DNA from: Cupriavidus basilensis OR16
GTDB taxonomy: Bacteria; Pseudomonadota; Gammaproteobacteria; Burkholderiales; Burkholderiaceae
DNA: 64,000 bases
Assembly: GCF_000243095.1 (NCBI RefSeq)
Contig: NZ_AHJE01000048.1
Location: 84,735 to 148,734 of the forward strand
Direction: 5' to 3'
Positions within the stretch are counted from its first letter, which is position 1. Every line of letters begins with the position of its first letter. The position numbers were made by a program, and so were the translations under genes. A model generated the notes under the pieces. That model saw only the letters and a program-made list of their open reading frames with translations. It was not told the DNA's origin and searched no databases. Shown here in pieces: positions 17,159 through 24,554 of the stretch.

Positions 17159-18475
17159 ATGCCCTCTCGCCTGAAGATTGCCAAGTCGCTGCACGCAGCA
17201 GTTGCCACCGACGCCAGCACCACGGGAGCCGATGCGGTACCCGCCAGCAGCGGACGGCGCCGGGCGCTGGCCACCATCGCCGGGGCCAGCGTGATCACGC
17301 TGGTCGATCCGCTCGTGCGCGCCGGGGCCTGGGCAGCCGGCTCGGACGCGCCGGAAAAAGCGGAGGTGCGGATCGGCTTCATCCCGCTGACGGACTGCGC
17401 CTCGGTGGTGATGGCCGGCACGCTCGGTTTCGACAAGAAGTACGGCATCAAGATCACGCCCACCAAGGAAGCCTCCTGGGCCGGCGTGCGCGACAAGCTC
17501 GTCAATGGCGAGCTCGACGCGGCGCACGTGCTGTACGGCCTGATCTACGGCGTGCAGCTGGGCATCGGCGGCCCCAAGAAGGACATGGCCGTGCTGATGA
17601 ACCTGAACCACAACGGCCAGGCCATCACGCTGTCGTCCAAGCTGGCCGAGAAAGGCGTCAAGGACGGCGCCAGCCTGAAGGCGCTGATGATGAAGGAAAA
17701 GCGCGAGTACACCTTCGCCCAGACCTTCCCCACCGGCACCCATGCGATGTGGCTGTACTACTGGCTGGCCGCCAACGGTATCAACCCGATGCAGGACGCC
17801 AAGGCCATCACCGTGCCGCCGCCGCAGATGGTGGCCAACATGCGCGTGGGCAACATGGACGGCTTCTGCGTGGGCGAGCCCTGGGGCGCGCGCGCCATCG
17901 CCGACAAGATCGGCTTTACCGCGGAGACCACGCAGGCGATCTGGAAGGACCACCCGGAAAAGACCCTGGGCACCACGGCTGAGTTCGTGCAGAAGTACCC
18001 AAATACCGCACGCGCGATGGTGGCCGCCGTGCTCGACGCCTCGAAGTACATCGACGCATCGGCCTCCAACCGCCGCAAGACCGCCGAGACCATTGCCGCC
18101 AAGTCCTACGTCAACACCGACATGGATATCATCCTGGACCGCATGCTGGGCCGCTATAGCAACGGCCTGGGCAAGACCTGGGACGACCCGGACTCGATGA
18201 AGTTCTACCAGGACGGCAGCGCCAACTACCCCTTCCTCTCCGACGGCATGTGGTTCCTCACGCAGCAAAAGCGCTGGGGCTTGCTCAAGGAGCATCCGGA
18301 CTACCTGGAAGTGGCGAAGAAGGTCAACCGCATCGACATCTACAAGCAGGGCGCCGCCGCCGCGCAGGTGCCGCTGCCCAAGAGCGGAAGGTGTTCACCC
18401 GCGTGCTGCTGCCGGCCGTGCTGCCGTACATGCTCACCGGCGTGCGGCTGTCGATCGGCACCGCGTGGCTGGTGA
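17159..18475 (+). CDS. nrtA: Nitrate ABC transporter, substrate-binding protein (C-terminus altered)
   Basis: Periplasmic nitrate/nitrite-binding protein of the CmpA/NrtA family. A TTGGAG ribosome site stands 8 nt before the ATG. The N-terminus has a twin-arginine motif (GRRRALATIAGA), suggesting Tat export. The body (VRIGFIPLTDCASVVMAGTLGFDKKYGI, WAGVRDKLVNGELDAAHVL, DGFCVGEPWGARA) is intact to AAAAQVPLPKS at about 18385. After that the reading enters an unrelated frame and stops at 18475, because a deletion joins the last codons of nrtA to the middle of nrtB. Only about 20 native residues are missing, so the binding domain is complete. Confidence 0.88.
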   Translation: MPSRLKIAKSLHAAVATDASTTGADAVPASSGRRRALATIAGASVITLVDPLVRAGAWAAGSDAPEKAEVRIGFIPLTDCASVVMAGTLGFDKKYGIKITPTKEASWAGVRDKLVNGELDAAHVLYGLIYGVQLGIGGPKKDMAVLMNLNHNGQAITLSSKLAEKGVKDGASLKALMMKEKREYTFAQTFPTGTHAMWLYYWLAANGINPMQDAKAITVPPPQMVANMRVGNMDGFCVGEPWGARAIADKIGFTAETTQAIWKDHPEKTLGTTAEFVQKYPNTARAMVAAVLDASKYIDASASNRRKTAETIAAKSYVNTDMDIILDRMLGRYSNGLGKTWDDPDSMKFYQDGSANYPFLSDGMWFLTQQKRWGLLKEHPDYLEVAKKVNRIDIYKQGAAAAQVPLPKSGRCSPACCCRPCCRTCSPACGCRSAPRGW

Positions 18476-18651
18476 TCGTGGCCGCTGAAATGCTCACTGG
18501 CGGCACCGGCATCGGCTTCTGGCTGTGGGACGAGTGGAACAACCTGAAGGTGGAACACATCGTCATCGCGATCTTCATCATCGGCGTGGTCGGGCTGCTG
18601 CTCGAATACGCGCTGCTCAGCCTGGCCAAGCGCTTCAGCTACGGCAACTGA
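18388..18651 (+). pseudogene. nrtB: Nitrate ABC transporter permease NrtB, C-terminal remnant
   Basis: Only the last 87 or so codons of an approximately 300-residue permease remain: VFTRVLLPAVLPYMLTGVRLSIG, with the family coupling region following, then WLVIVAAEMLTGG, FWLWDEWNNLKVEHI and a terminal membrane helix ending RFSYGN. There is no start of its own: the fragment is fused out of frame to nrtA at about 18386. Roughly 650-700 bp of nrtB and the intergenic sequence are absent. Without a permease the transporter would not work as written. Confidence 0.85.
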
Positions 18652-18663
18652 TACGCTGAGATC

Positions 18664-18679
18664 GTTACGACGTTACGAC
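18664..18679. repeat. Octamer direct repeat after nrtB
   Basis: GTTACGAC occurs twice in tandem and is followed by GTTTTGAGACG. The pair lies 13 bp after the nrtB stop, in the 82-bp gap before nrtC. Confidence 0.7.
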
Positions 18680-18733
18680 GTTTTGAGACGCTAAAACGGC
18701 TACCGCGCCCTGGCGCCGCCCAAGGAGAACCTC

Positions 18734-19537
18734 ATGGAAAAGTTCGTCCGTATCGAGCATGTCGGGCAGACCTTCAAGACCAAGAAAGGCCCGTTCGTGG
18801 CCCTGCGCGATGTCAACCTGACCATCGCCAGCGGCGAGTTCATTACGCTGATCGGCCACTCTGGCTGCGGCAAGTCCACCTTGCTCAACCTGTTGGCCGG
18901 GCTGGACCGGCCCAGCGCCGGCGCGCTGATCTGCGCCGAGCGCGAGATCGCCGGCCCCGGCCCGGATCGGGCGGTGGTGTTCCAGAACCATTCGCTGCTG
19001 CCCTGGCTGACCTGTTTCGAGAACGTCTATCTTGGCGTGGAGCGCGTGTTCGGCGGCAGCGAGAGCAAGGCGCGGCTGAAGGCCCGCACGCACGACACGC
19101 TGGCCATGGTTGGACTGACCCACGCCGAAGCCAAGTATCCGCAGGAAATCTCGGGCGGCATGAAGCAGCGCGTGGGCATCGCCCGGGCGCTGGCCATGGA
19201 GCCCAAGGTGCTGCTGATGGACGAGCCCTTCGGCGCGCTGGATGCGCTCACCCGCGCGCACCTGCAGGACGAGCTGATCAAGATCGTGGCGAAGACCCGC
19301 AGCACGGTGGTGATGGTGACCCACGACGTCGATGAGGCGGTGCTGCTGGCCGACCGCATCGTCATGATGACCAACGGCCCCGCAGCCACCATCGGCGAAG
19401 TGCTGAAGGTGGACCTGCCCCGGCCGCGCGAGCGCATGGCGCTGGCCGAGGATAAGGACTACCACGCATGCCGCACGGCGGTGCTGGACTTCCTGTACCG
19501 CAAGCAGCGCAATCCAGCGCTGAAGGAAGCCGCCTGA
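18734..19537 (+). CDS. nrtC: Nitrate ABC transporter ATP-binding protein
   Basis: ATPase of the nitrate importer, 267 residues, of the short NrtD/SsuB-like type without a fused binding domain. It has Walker A GHSGCGKSTLL, Q-loop VVFQNHSLLPW, signature EISGGMKQRVGIARAL, Walker B LLMDEPFGALDA and the switch His (VTHDVDEA). An AAGGAGA site stands before the start. It follows nrtB in the same operon. Some genomes call this gene nrtD. Confidence 0.92.
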   Translation: MEKFVRIEHVGQTFKTKKGPFVALRDVNLTIASGEFITLIGHSGCGKSTLLNLLAGLDRPSAGALICAEREIAGPGPDRAVVFQNHSLLPWLTCFENVYLGVERVFGGSESKARLKARTHDTLAMVGLTHAEAKYPQEISGGMKQRVGIARALAMEPKVLLMDEPFGALDALTRAHLQDELIKIVAKTRSTVVMVTHDVDEAVLLADRIVMMTNGPAATIGEVLKVDLPRPRERMALAEDKDYHACRTAVLDFLYRKQRNPALKEAA

Positions 19538-19578
19538 GCGGGTGGGATGACGGGCCGGCGCGCCCCCGCTCAGGCGGC
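19529..19578. repeat. 14-bp perfect inverted repeat over the nrtC stop codon
   Basis: GCCGCCTGAGCGGG at 19529-19542 and CCCGCTCAGGCGGC at 19565-19578 are exact complements around a 22-nt loop. The nrtC stop codon TGA is in the left arm. There is no T run afterwards, so it may be a 3'-end stabiliser or a T-less terminator. Confidence 0.7.
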
Positions 19579-19642
19579 AGTCATGGGCATGGCCAGCCCG
19601 CTCCGCTATCATGGACTTCAAACCACACAGCCCCAACCCGCC

Positions 19643-20662
19643 ATGACCACCACGCCCACCTCCCCGGCCGCCCCCGCCGCCCCTGCTTTCGCTGCCGCGA
19701 AGTACATCAAGGAAATCGGCCGGGGCGTCAATGGTGCCCGCGCCCTGCCGCGCGAGGACGCCCAGGCGCTGTTCGACGCCATGCTGGCGGGCCGCGTGGC
19801 CGATATCGAGTTGGGCGCGGTACTGATGGCCTATCGCATCAAGGGCGAGGCCCCGCATGAACTGGCCGGCATGCTCGATGCAGCGCACGCGCATTGCCTG
19901 CCGCTGGCCGGCCCGGCGGAAGGCATCGTGGTGTCCATCCCCAGCTACAACGGCGCGCGCAAGCAGCCCAACCTGGTGCCGCTGCTGGCGCTGCTGCTGG
20001 CGCGCGAGGGCATTCCGGTGCTGGTGCACGGCTCCCGCCAGTTCAACGGGCGCGTCACCAGCATTTCGCTGTTCGAGGCGCTGGGCATCGCACCTTGTGG
20101 CTCCGTGGCGCAGGCCGAAACGCAGTTGCGCAGCAAGGACGGCCAGCCCGGCCCGCTGGCCGTGCTGCCGATCGACGTGCTATCGCCGGCGCTGGCCCGG
20201 ATGCTGGACAGGCGCATGCAGATCGGCTTGCGCAATTCCGCGCATACGGTGGTCAAGATGCTGCAGCCGGTGGGTGCGCATTCCCCGGCCGAGGCGCTGC
20301 GGCTGTATAGCTACACCCACCCCGAGTACCGCGAAACCCTGACCGATTACTTCTCGCGCGAGCCCGCCAATGTGCTGCTTGCGCGTGGCACCGAAGGCGA
20401 GGTGGTGGCGGACGCGCGGCGCAACGGACGCATCGACTGGCTGCACGACGGGCATCAACGCACGTTAGTCGACCCGACATCGGGCTCCATCGTTGAAGTG
20501 CCGGAATTGCCGCCCGGCAGCGATGTGGACCAGACCGCGGCCTGGATCCGCCTCGTGCTGGACGGCAAGGCGCCTGTGCCTGCGCCGATTGCCGTACAGA
20601 TCGACGCCATCCGCGACTGCCTGCAGCAAGGCACGCGCGTGGCTTGGGCCAGCCCGGTCTGA
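19643..20662 (+). CDS. ybiB: YbiB-type DNA-binding protein (anthranilate phosphoribosyltransferase fold)
   Basis: 339-residue member of the TrpD2/YbiB family. It has the glycosyltransferase-3 fold (AKYIKEIGRGVNGARALPREDAQALFDAMLAGRV, then GIVVSIPSYNGARKQPN) but lacks the GTGGD PRPP-binding loop of true TrpD, so it is not a tryptophan enzyme. E. coli YbiB binds nucleic acid and is under LexA control. The start MTTTPTSPAAPA is chosen over an upstream ATG at 19547 that overlaps the inverted repeat. The link with nitrate genes is only positional. Confidence 0.85.
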   Translation: MTTTPTSPAAPAAPAFAAAKYIKEIGRGVNGARALPREDAQALFDAMLAGRVADIELGAVLMAYRIKGEAPHELAGMLDAAHAHCLPLAGPAEGIVVSIPSYNGARKQPNLVPLLALLLAREGIPVLVHGSRQFNGRVTSISLFEALGIAPCGSVAQAETQLRSKDGQPGPLAVLPIDVLSPALARMLDRRMQIGLRNSAHTVVKMLQPVGAHSPAEALRLYSYTHPEYRETLTDYFSREPANVLLARGTEGEVVADARRNGRIDWLHDGHQRTLVDPTSGSIVEVPELPPGSDVDQTAAWIRLVLDGKAPVPAPIAVQIDAIRDCLQQGTRVAWASPV

Positions 20663-20689
20663 GCGTGGCCCGGCAGCAAGCAGGCGCCC

Positions 20690-21447
20690 TTAGCGCTTGC
20701 GCTGTGGCAGCGGAATGCGGTCGCTCTCGTCCGGCACGCGTGGGAACTGGTCATCCTCCCAGCGCTGGGCAGCCGTTTCGATCGCTTCCTTCGTGCTGGC
20801 CACGAAACAGGCAACACTTCGCCATCCAGCGCGATGCTGCCATCGACCGGGTAGATGCCGCGTTCGGCATGCTCCGCAGGTATCTCGAGGCTGGCACCCG
20901 CCTCGAGCTCGATCGCCACGTAGAGCGTACGGCTAAACACCTTCACCGGCGCCTCAGCGCCAAACGCATCGCCCGCGATCACCGTCATCCGTACCCCGGG
21001 GCGCTCCAGCTTGGGCAACGTCGCGGCGGGATGGTGATGGAAGGATGGCTCGACGTTCTCGTGCTCCTTGGGCAGCGCCACCCAGGTCTGGATCCCGTGC
21101 AGGCGCGGCCCGGCATCGCGGGCAGCCTGGGGCGAGCGCTCCGAGTGTGCAATGCCGCTGCCAGCCGTCATCCAGTTCACGTCGCCCGGCCTGATGACCT
21201 GCTTGCTGCCCAGGCTGTCGTGGTGAAGGATCTCGCCCTCGAACAGGTAGGTGACCGTGGCCAGGCCGATGTGGGGATGCGGACGCACATCGGCGCCTTC
21301 ACCCGGCAGCATGGCCACCGGTCCCATATGGTCGAAGAAGATGAACGGGCCGACTGTCTGGGTGGCTGCGGCGGGCAGCAGGCGGCTCACGGCAAAGTCG
21401 CCGAGGTCCCGTGTATGCGGCTTGAGCAAGTGTTCGATTGCAGACAT
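20690..21447 (-). pseudogene. Pirin family protein, internal deletion
   Basis: Bicupin pirin. The N-terminal cupin is intact, with metal-binding HPHIGLATVTYLFEGE and HSERSP, and part of the second cupin reads to ALDGEVLP. At about 20836 the sequence jumps to a different frame that carries the expected tail FVASTKEAIETAAQRWEDDQ and ends QRKR at 20690. About 40-45 codons of the second cupin are lost (net loss 1 modulo 3). Pirins are quercetinase-like or transcription cofactors; no substrate can be named. It is divergent from rpoH. Confidence 0.8.
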
Positions 21448-21484
21448 GAATATTCCTCGGTTCGGTCGATGCTGGCAGCCAGCG

Positions 21485-21530
21485 CAAATGAGAAGAGTGT
21501 AGCTGCTAGCGAAACACAGCATCTCATTTG
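21485..21530. promoter_or_regulatory. 9-bp inverted repeat in the pirin promoter region
   Basis: CAAATGAGA (21485-21493) and TCTCATTTG (21522-21530) are perfect complements 28 bp apart, just upstream of the pirin start, in an otherwise empty 357-bp gap (21448-21804). The arrangement suits a dimeric repressor or LysR-type site; no regulator gene is adjacent. Confidence 0.4.
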
Positions 21531-21693
21531 GCGATAGAACCGGTAGGGGTGCGTGCCCTCTAATCCTTGTCGGATCACTCGCGCCCCCGTGTGAGATAGT
21601 GGCATCGCCACATCCGGCAAGATGTCGGATTAAAACACTATGTAGAAGCACCACTCGATTATCAGGAACTATCAACCCTATTGCCACTCCAAC

Positions 21694-21720
21694 TTAGCAG
21701 TCCCCCGGCTTGAGTGCTAA
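21694..21720 (+). promoter_or_regulatory. CIRCE element (HrcA operator) upstream of rpoH
   Basis: TTAGCAGTC-N9-GAGTGCTAA differs from the CIRCE consensus TTAGCACTC-N9-GAGTGCTAA at one base, with the exact 9-nt spacer. It covers a possible sigma70 promoter (TTAGCA at 21694, TAATAT at 21718, 18 apart), so HrcA binding would block transcription of rpoH, 85 bp downstream. Confidence 0.85.
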
Positions 21721-21804
21721 TATGTGTTGCAATGCAGTGCGAGACCCCAAAAAGGGGCCACGCACGCGGGCAACCCACCCGCCGGATGCGAAAGGAGCAA
21801 TCGA

Positions 21805-22734
21805 GTGAACGCGGTCCTATCTGCTGACCAAACCCAAATGACCAACCGTCTGCCCACGGTGCCGCAAGGCGCCGGTACATTTGCGCTGACCTTTCCCGGA
21901 ACGCTGGGAAATATCGACAGCTATATCCAGGCTGTCCACCGTATTCCCCTGCTCACCCCCGAGGAAGAGCAGCGGCTCGCGCGCGAGCTGCGCGAGCACG
22001 ACTCCGTGGACGCCGCGCGCCGCATGGTGCTGTCGCACCTGCGCCTGGTGGTGTCGATCGCCCGCCAGTATCTCGGCTACGGCCTGCCCCACGCGGACCT
22101 GATCCAGGAAGGCAATATCGGCCTGATGAAGGCCGTGAAGCGTTTCGACCCGGACCAGGGCGTGCGCCTGGTGTCGTATGCGATGCACTGGATCAAGGCT
22201 GAGATCCACGAATACGTGCTGAAGAACTGGCGCATGGTCAAGGTGGCGACCACCAAGGCCCAGCGCAAGCTGTTCTTCAACCTGCGCAGCCACAAGCAGG
22301 GTGCCCACACCTTCACGCCGGAACAGATCGACGCGGTTGCGCGCGAGCTGAACGTCAAGCCGGAAGAAGTGATGGAGATGGAAACCCGCCTGTCGGGCGG
22401 CGACCTGGCACTCGAAGGGCAGATCGACGATGGCGAGGAGGATTTCGCGCCCATCGCCTACCTGGCCGACAACCACAACGAGCCCACCCGCGTGATCGAG
22501 GCCCAGCGCCACGACCGCCTGCAGGTGCAAGGCCTGGAAGAAGCGCTGTCCAAGCTCGACGACCGTAGCCGCCGCATCATCGAAGCGCGCTGGCTGCAGG
22601 TCAACGACGACGGCTCGGGTGGCTCCACGCTGCATGAACTGGCTGACGAATTCGGCGTTTCCGCCGAACGCATCCGCCAGATCGAAACCGCGGCGATGAA
22701 GAAGATGAAGGGTGCGCTGCAGGCCTTTGCCTGA
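21805..22734 (+). CDS. rpoH: Heat-shock sigma factor RpoH (sigma32)
   Basis: Alternative sigma factor of 309 residues. Region 2 reads LVVSIARQYLGYGLPHADLIQEGNIGLMKAVKRFDP, the sigma32-specific RpoH box QRKLFFNLR follows near residue 150, and region 4 ends GVSAERIRQIETAAMKKMK. The GTG at 21805 is preferred, with AAAGGAG 7 nt upstream; an internal ATG at 21838 is the alternative. A CIRCE element upstream puts it under HrcA control. It is monocistronic, with its own terminator. Confidence 0.95.
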   Translation: MNAVLSADQTQMTNRLPTVPQGAGTFALTFPGTLGNIDSYIQAVHRIPLLTPEEEQRLARELREHDSVDAARRMVLSHLRLVVSIARQYLGYGLPHADLIQEGNIGLMKAVKRFDPDQGVRLVSYAMHWIKAEIHEYVLKNWRMVKVATTKAQRKLFFNLRSHKQGAHTFTPEQIDAVARELNVKPEEVMEMETRLSGGDLALEGQIDDGEEDFAPIAYLADNHNEPTRVIEAQRHDRLQVQGLEEALSKLDDRSRRIIEARWLQVNDDGSGGSTLHELADEFGVSAERIRQIETAAMKKMKGALQAFA

Positions 22735-22764
22735 AGCTATGCGCTATAAAGCGCGCCAGAAATG

Positions 22765-22802
22765 AACAGGGCCGGTCTCGCGACCGGCCCTGTTTTGTTT
22801 TG
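22765..22802 (+). terminator. Intrinsic terminator after rpoH
   Basis: A 13-bp perfect stem AACAGGGCCGGTC / GACCGGCCCTGTT with a TCGC loop is followed by TTGTTTTG-type T-rich sequence. Confidence 0.88.
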
Positions 22803-22836
22803 TCCGCCGGCTGTGCACCGGCATCTCAACGCGAAA

Positions 22837-23463
22837 TCAGGACAACAGCTGCTTGAGGTCGTGCACGATCGGCTCCGGCCCCTGCCCATGGCGGATGAAC
22901 AGCCGCAGCTTGCCGCTCGGATCGAACACATAGCTGCCCGCCGAGTGGTCCATGGTGTAGTTGTTCGGCGAAGTGCCCGGCACTTTGGCGTAGAACACCT
23001 TGAAGTCCTTGGCGACCTTCTGCAGCGCGGCATCGTCGGCCGGGCGCATGCCCAGGAAGCGCGGATCAAAGGCCGGCACGTATTGCGCCAGCAGCGCCTG
23101 GGTATCGCGCTCCGGGTCGACCGTGACAAACAGCACCTGCACCTTGTCGGCATCCGGCCCCAATTGCTCCATCACCGCCTTGAGCTCGGCCATGGTGGTC
23201 GGGCAGACATCCGGGCAATGCGTATAGCCGAAGAACATCACCACCGCCTTGCCCTTGAAGTCGCCGATCGAGCGCACCTTGCCGTTGTGGTCGGTGAGGA
23301 CGAAGTCCTTGCCGAATTCACTGCCGCCGGTGATGTCGACATTCTTGAAGGACGCCTTCTGCTGGCCGCATGCCGCCAGCAGCAGCGCGCACAGGGCCAG
23401 CAGGCAAAACCGGCGGAAGGTCGCGAAGGTGGGGAGGAGGCCTGAAGGAAAGTGGTTTGGCAT
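22837..23463 (-). CDS. SCO1/SenC copper chaperone for cytochrome oxidase
   Basis: Lipoprotein (lipobox LLAAC) with a thioredoxin fold, 208 residues. The copper motif CPDVCP near residue 78 and the third ligand His in the C-terminal half (YTMDHSAGSYVFD) are present. It delivers copper to the CuA centre of subunit II. It is the last gene of the minus-strand oxidase assembly run, about 155 bp after ctaB. Confidence 0.92.
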   Translation of the reverse strand: MPNHFPSGLLPTFATFRRFCLLALCALLLAACGQQKASFKNVDITGGSEFGKDFVLTDHNGKVRSIGDFKGKAVVMFFGYTHCPDVCPTTMAELKAVMEQLGPDADKVQVLFVTVDPERDTQALLAQYVPAFDPRFLGMRPADDAALQKVAKDFKVFYAKVPGTSPNNYTMDHSAGSYVFDPSGKLRLFIRHGQGPEPIVHDLKQLLS

Positions 23464-23618
23464 GCGAGTTCGGGTGTTGTTGGCCGGCCGGCGCCACCCA
23501 GCGATCCAGCGATCCAGGATGAGCCAGGCGCGGCAAGGTCACATTGGCAGATGAGTCGCAGTATCGCCGATCGGGGCGGCCATGCGCGCACGCCGCGACA
23601 AGATGTCGCAAGGCCCGT

Positions 23619-24554
23619 TCAGGCCTGCGGCAAGAACTTGAAATAGTGATCGACCAGCAGCGCGGCGAACAGCAGCGACAGGTACAGGATCGAGAAGCGG
23701 AAGGTGCGTTGGGCCAATGCGTCCGAGTAGTTGCGATACATCTTCCACGAGTAGGCGAGGAAACCGCCACCCAGGATCAGCGCGGCCGCCAGGTAGATGT
23801 AACCGCACATGCCGTAGACAAACGGCAGCAGCGTCGCCGCGATCATGATCAGCGTGTACAGCAGGATGTGCAGCAGCGTGAAACGCTCGCCATGGGTCAC
23901 CGGCAGCATCGGCAGGCCCGACTTGGCGTAGTCGGCGCGGCGATACAGGGCCAGGGCCCAGAAGTGCGGTGGAGTCCACGTGAAGATGATCAGCACCAGA
24001 AACCAGGCTTCCGCCGGCAGGTCGCCCGCGACCGCGGCCCAGCCAAGCGCCGGCGGCATCGCGCCGGACAGGCCGCCGATCACGATGTTCTGCGGCGTGG
24101 CCGGCTTGAGCAGGATGGTGTACACAACGGCGTAGCCGACGAAGGTGGCCACGGTCAGCCACATGGTCAGGTCGTTGGTGTAGACGTGCAGCAGCCACAT
24201 CCCCGCCCCGCCCAGCACCGCGGAAAACACCAGCGTCTGGATGGTGGTGATCTCGCCGGTGGCCGACGGGCGCCACGCGGTGCGGCGCATCAGCGCATCG
24301 ACCTTCTGCTCGACCAGGCAGTTAATGGCGAACGCGGCGCCTGCCAGCAGCCAGATGCCGGCGGCGCCCCCGATCAGCACGGGCCACGGGACCATGCCGG
24401 GGGTGGCCAGGAACATGCCGATGATGGCGCAGAAGACGGCAAGCTGCGTCACCCGCGGCTTGGTCAGGGCGGCGTATTGGCGGACCAGGTGGCGAACCCG
24501 TCCGAGGGGATGTGTGTGGGTAGCGGTAACCACTGGGGAGTTCTTGTCTTTCAT
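23619..24554 (-). CDS. ctaB: Protoheme IX farnesyltransferase (heme O synthase)
   Basis: Integral membrane UbiA-family prenyltransferase that converts heme B to heme O. It has about nine membrane segments, a first Asp-rich loop region NCLVEQKVDALMRRT (the N-x-x-x-D type motif) and a second region YRRADYAKSGLPMLPV. 311 residues, normal length. The start overlaps the ctaA stop by 4 bp, giving a coupled heme A pathway pair. Confidence 0.95.
   Translation of the reverse strand: MKDKNSPVVTATHTHPLGRVRHLVRQYAALTKPRVTQLAVFCAIIGMFLATPGMVPWPVLIGGAAGIWLLAGAAFAINCLVEQKVDALMRRTAWRPSATGEITTIQTLVFSAVLGGAGMWLLHVYTNDLTMWLTVATFVGYAVVYTILLKPATPQNIVIGGLSGAMPPALGWAAVAGDLPAEAWFLVLIIFTWTPPHFWALALYRRADYAKSGLPMLPVTHGERFTLLHILLYTLIMIAATLLPFVYGMCGYIYLAAALILGGGFLAYSWKMYRNYSDALAQRTFRFSILYLSLLFAALLVDHYFKFLPQA

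Noticed and set aside
18370..18475. Functional NrtA-NrtB fusion protein
   Set aside because: The joint is out of frame; the permease part has no start and lacks most helices.
19643..20662. Anthranilate phosphoribosyltransferase (trpD)
   Set aside because: The GTGGD PRPP loop is absent and no other trp genes are nearby; it fits YbiB.
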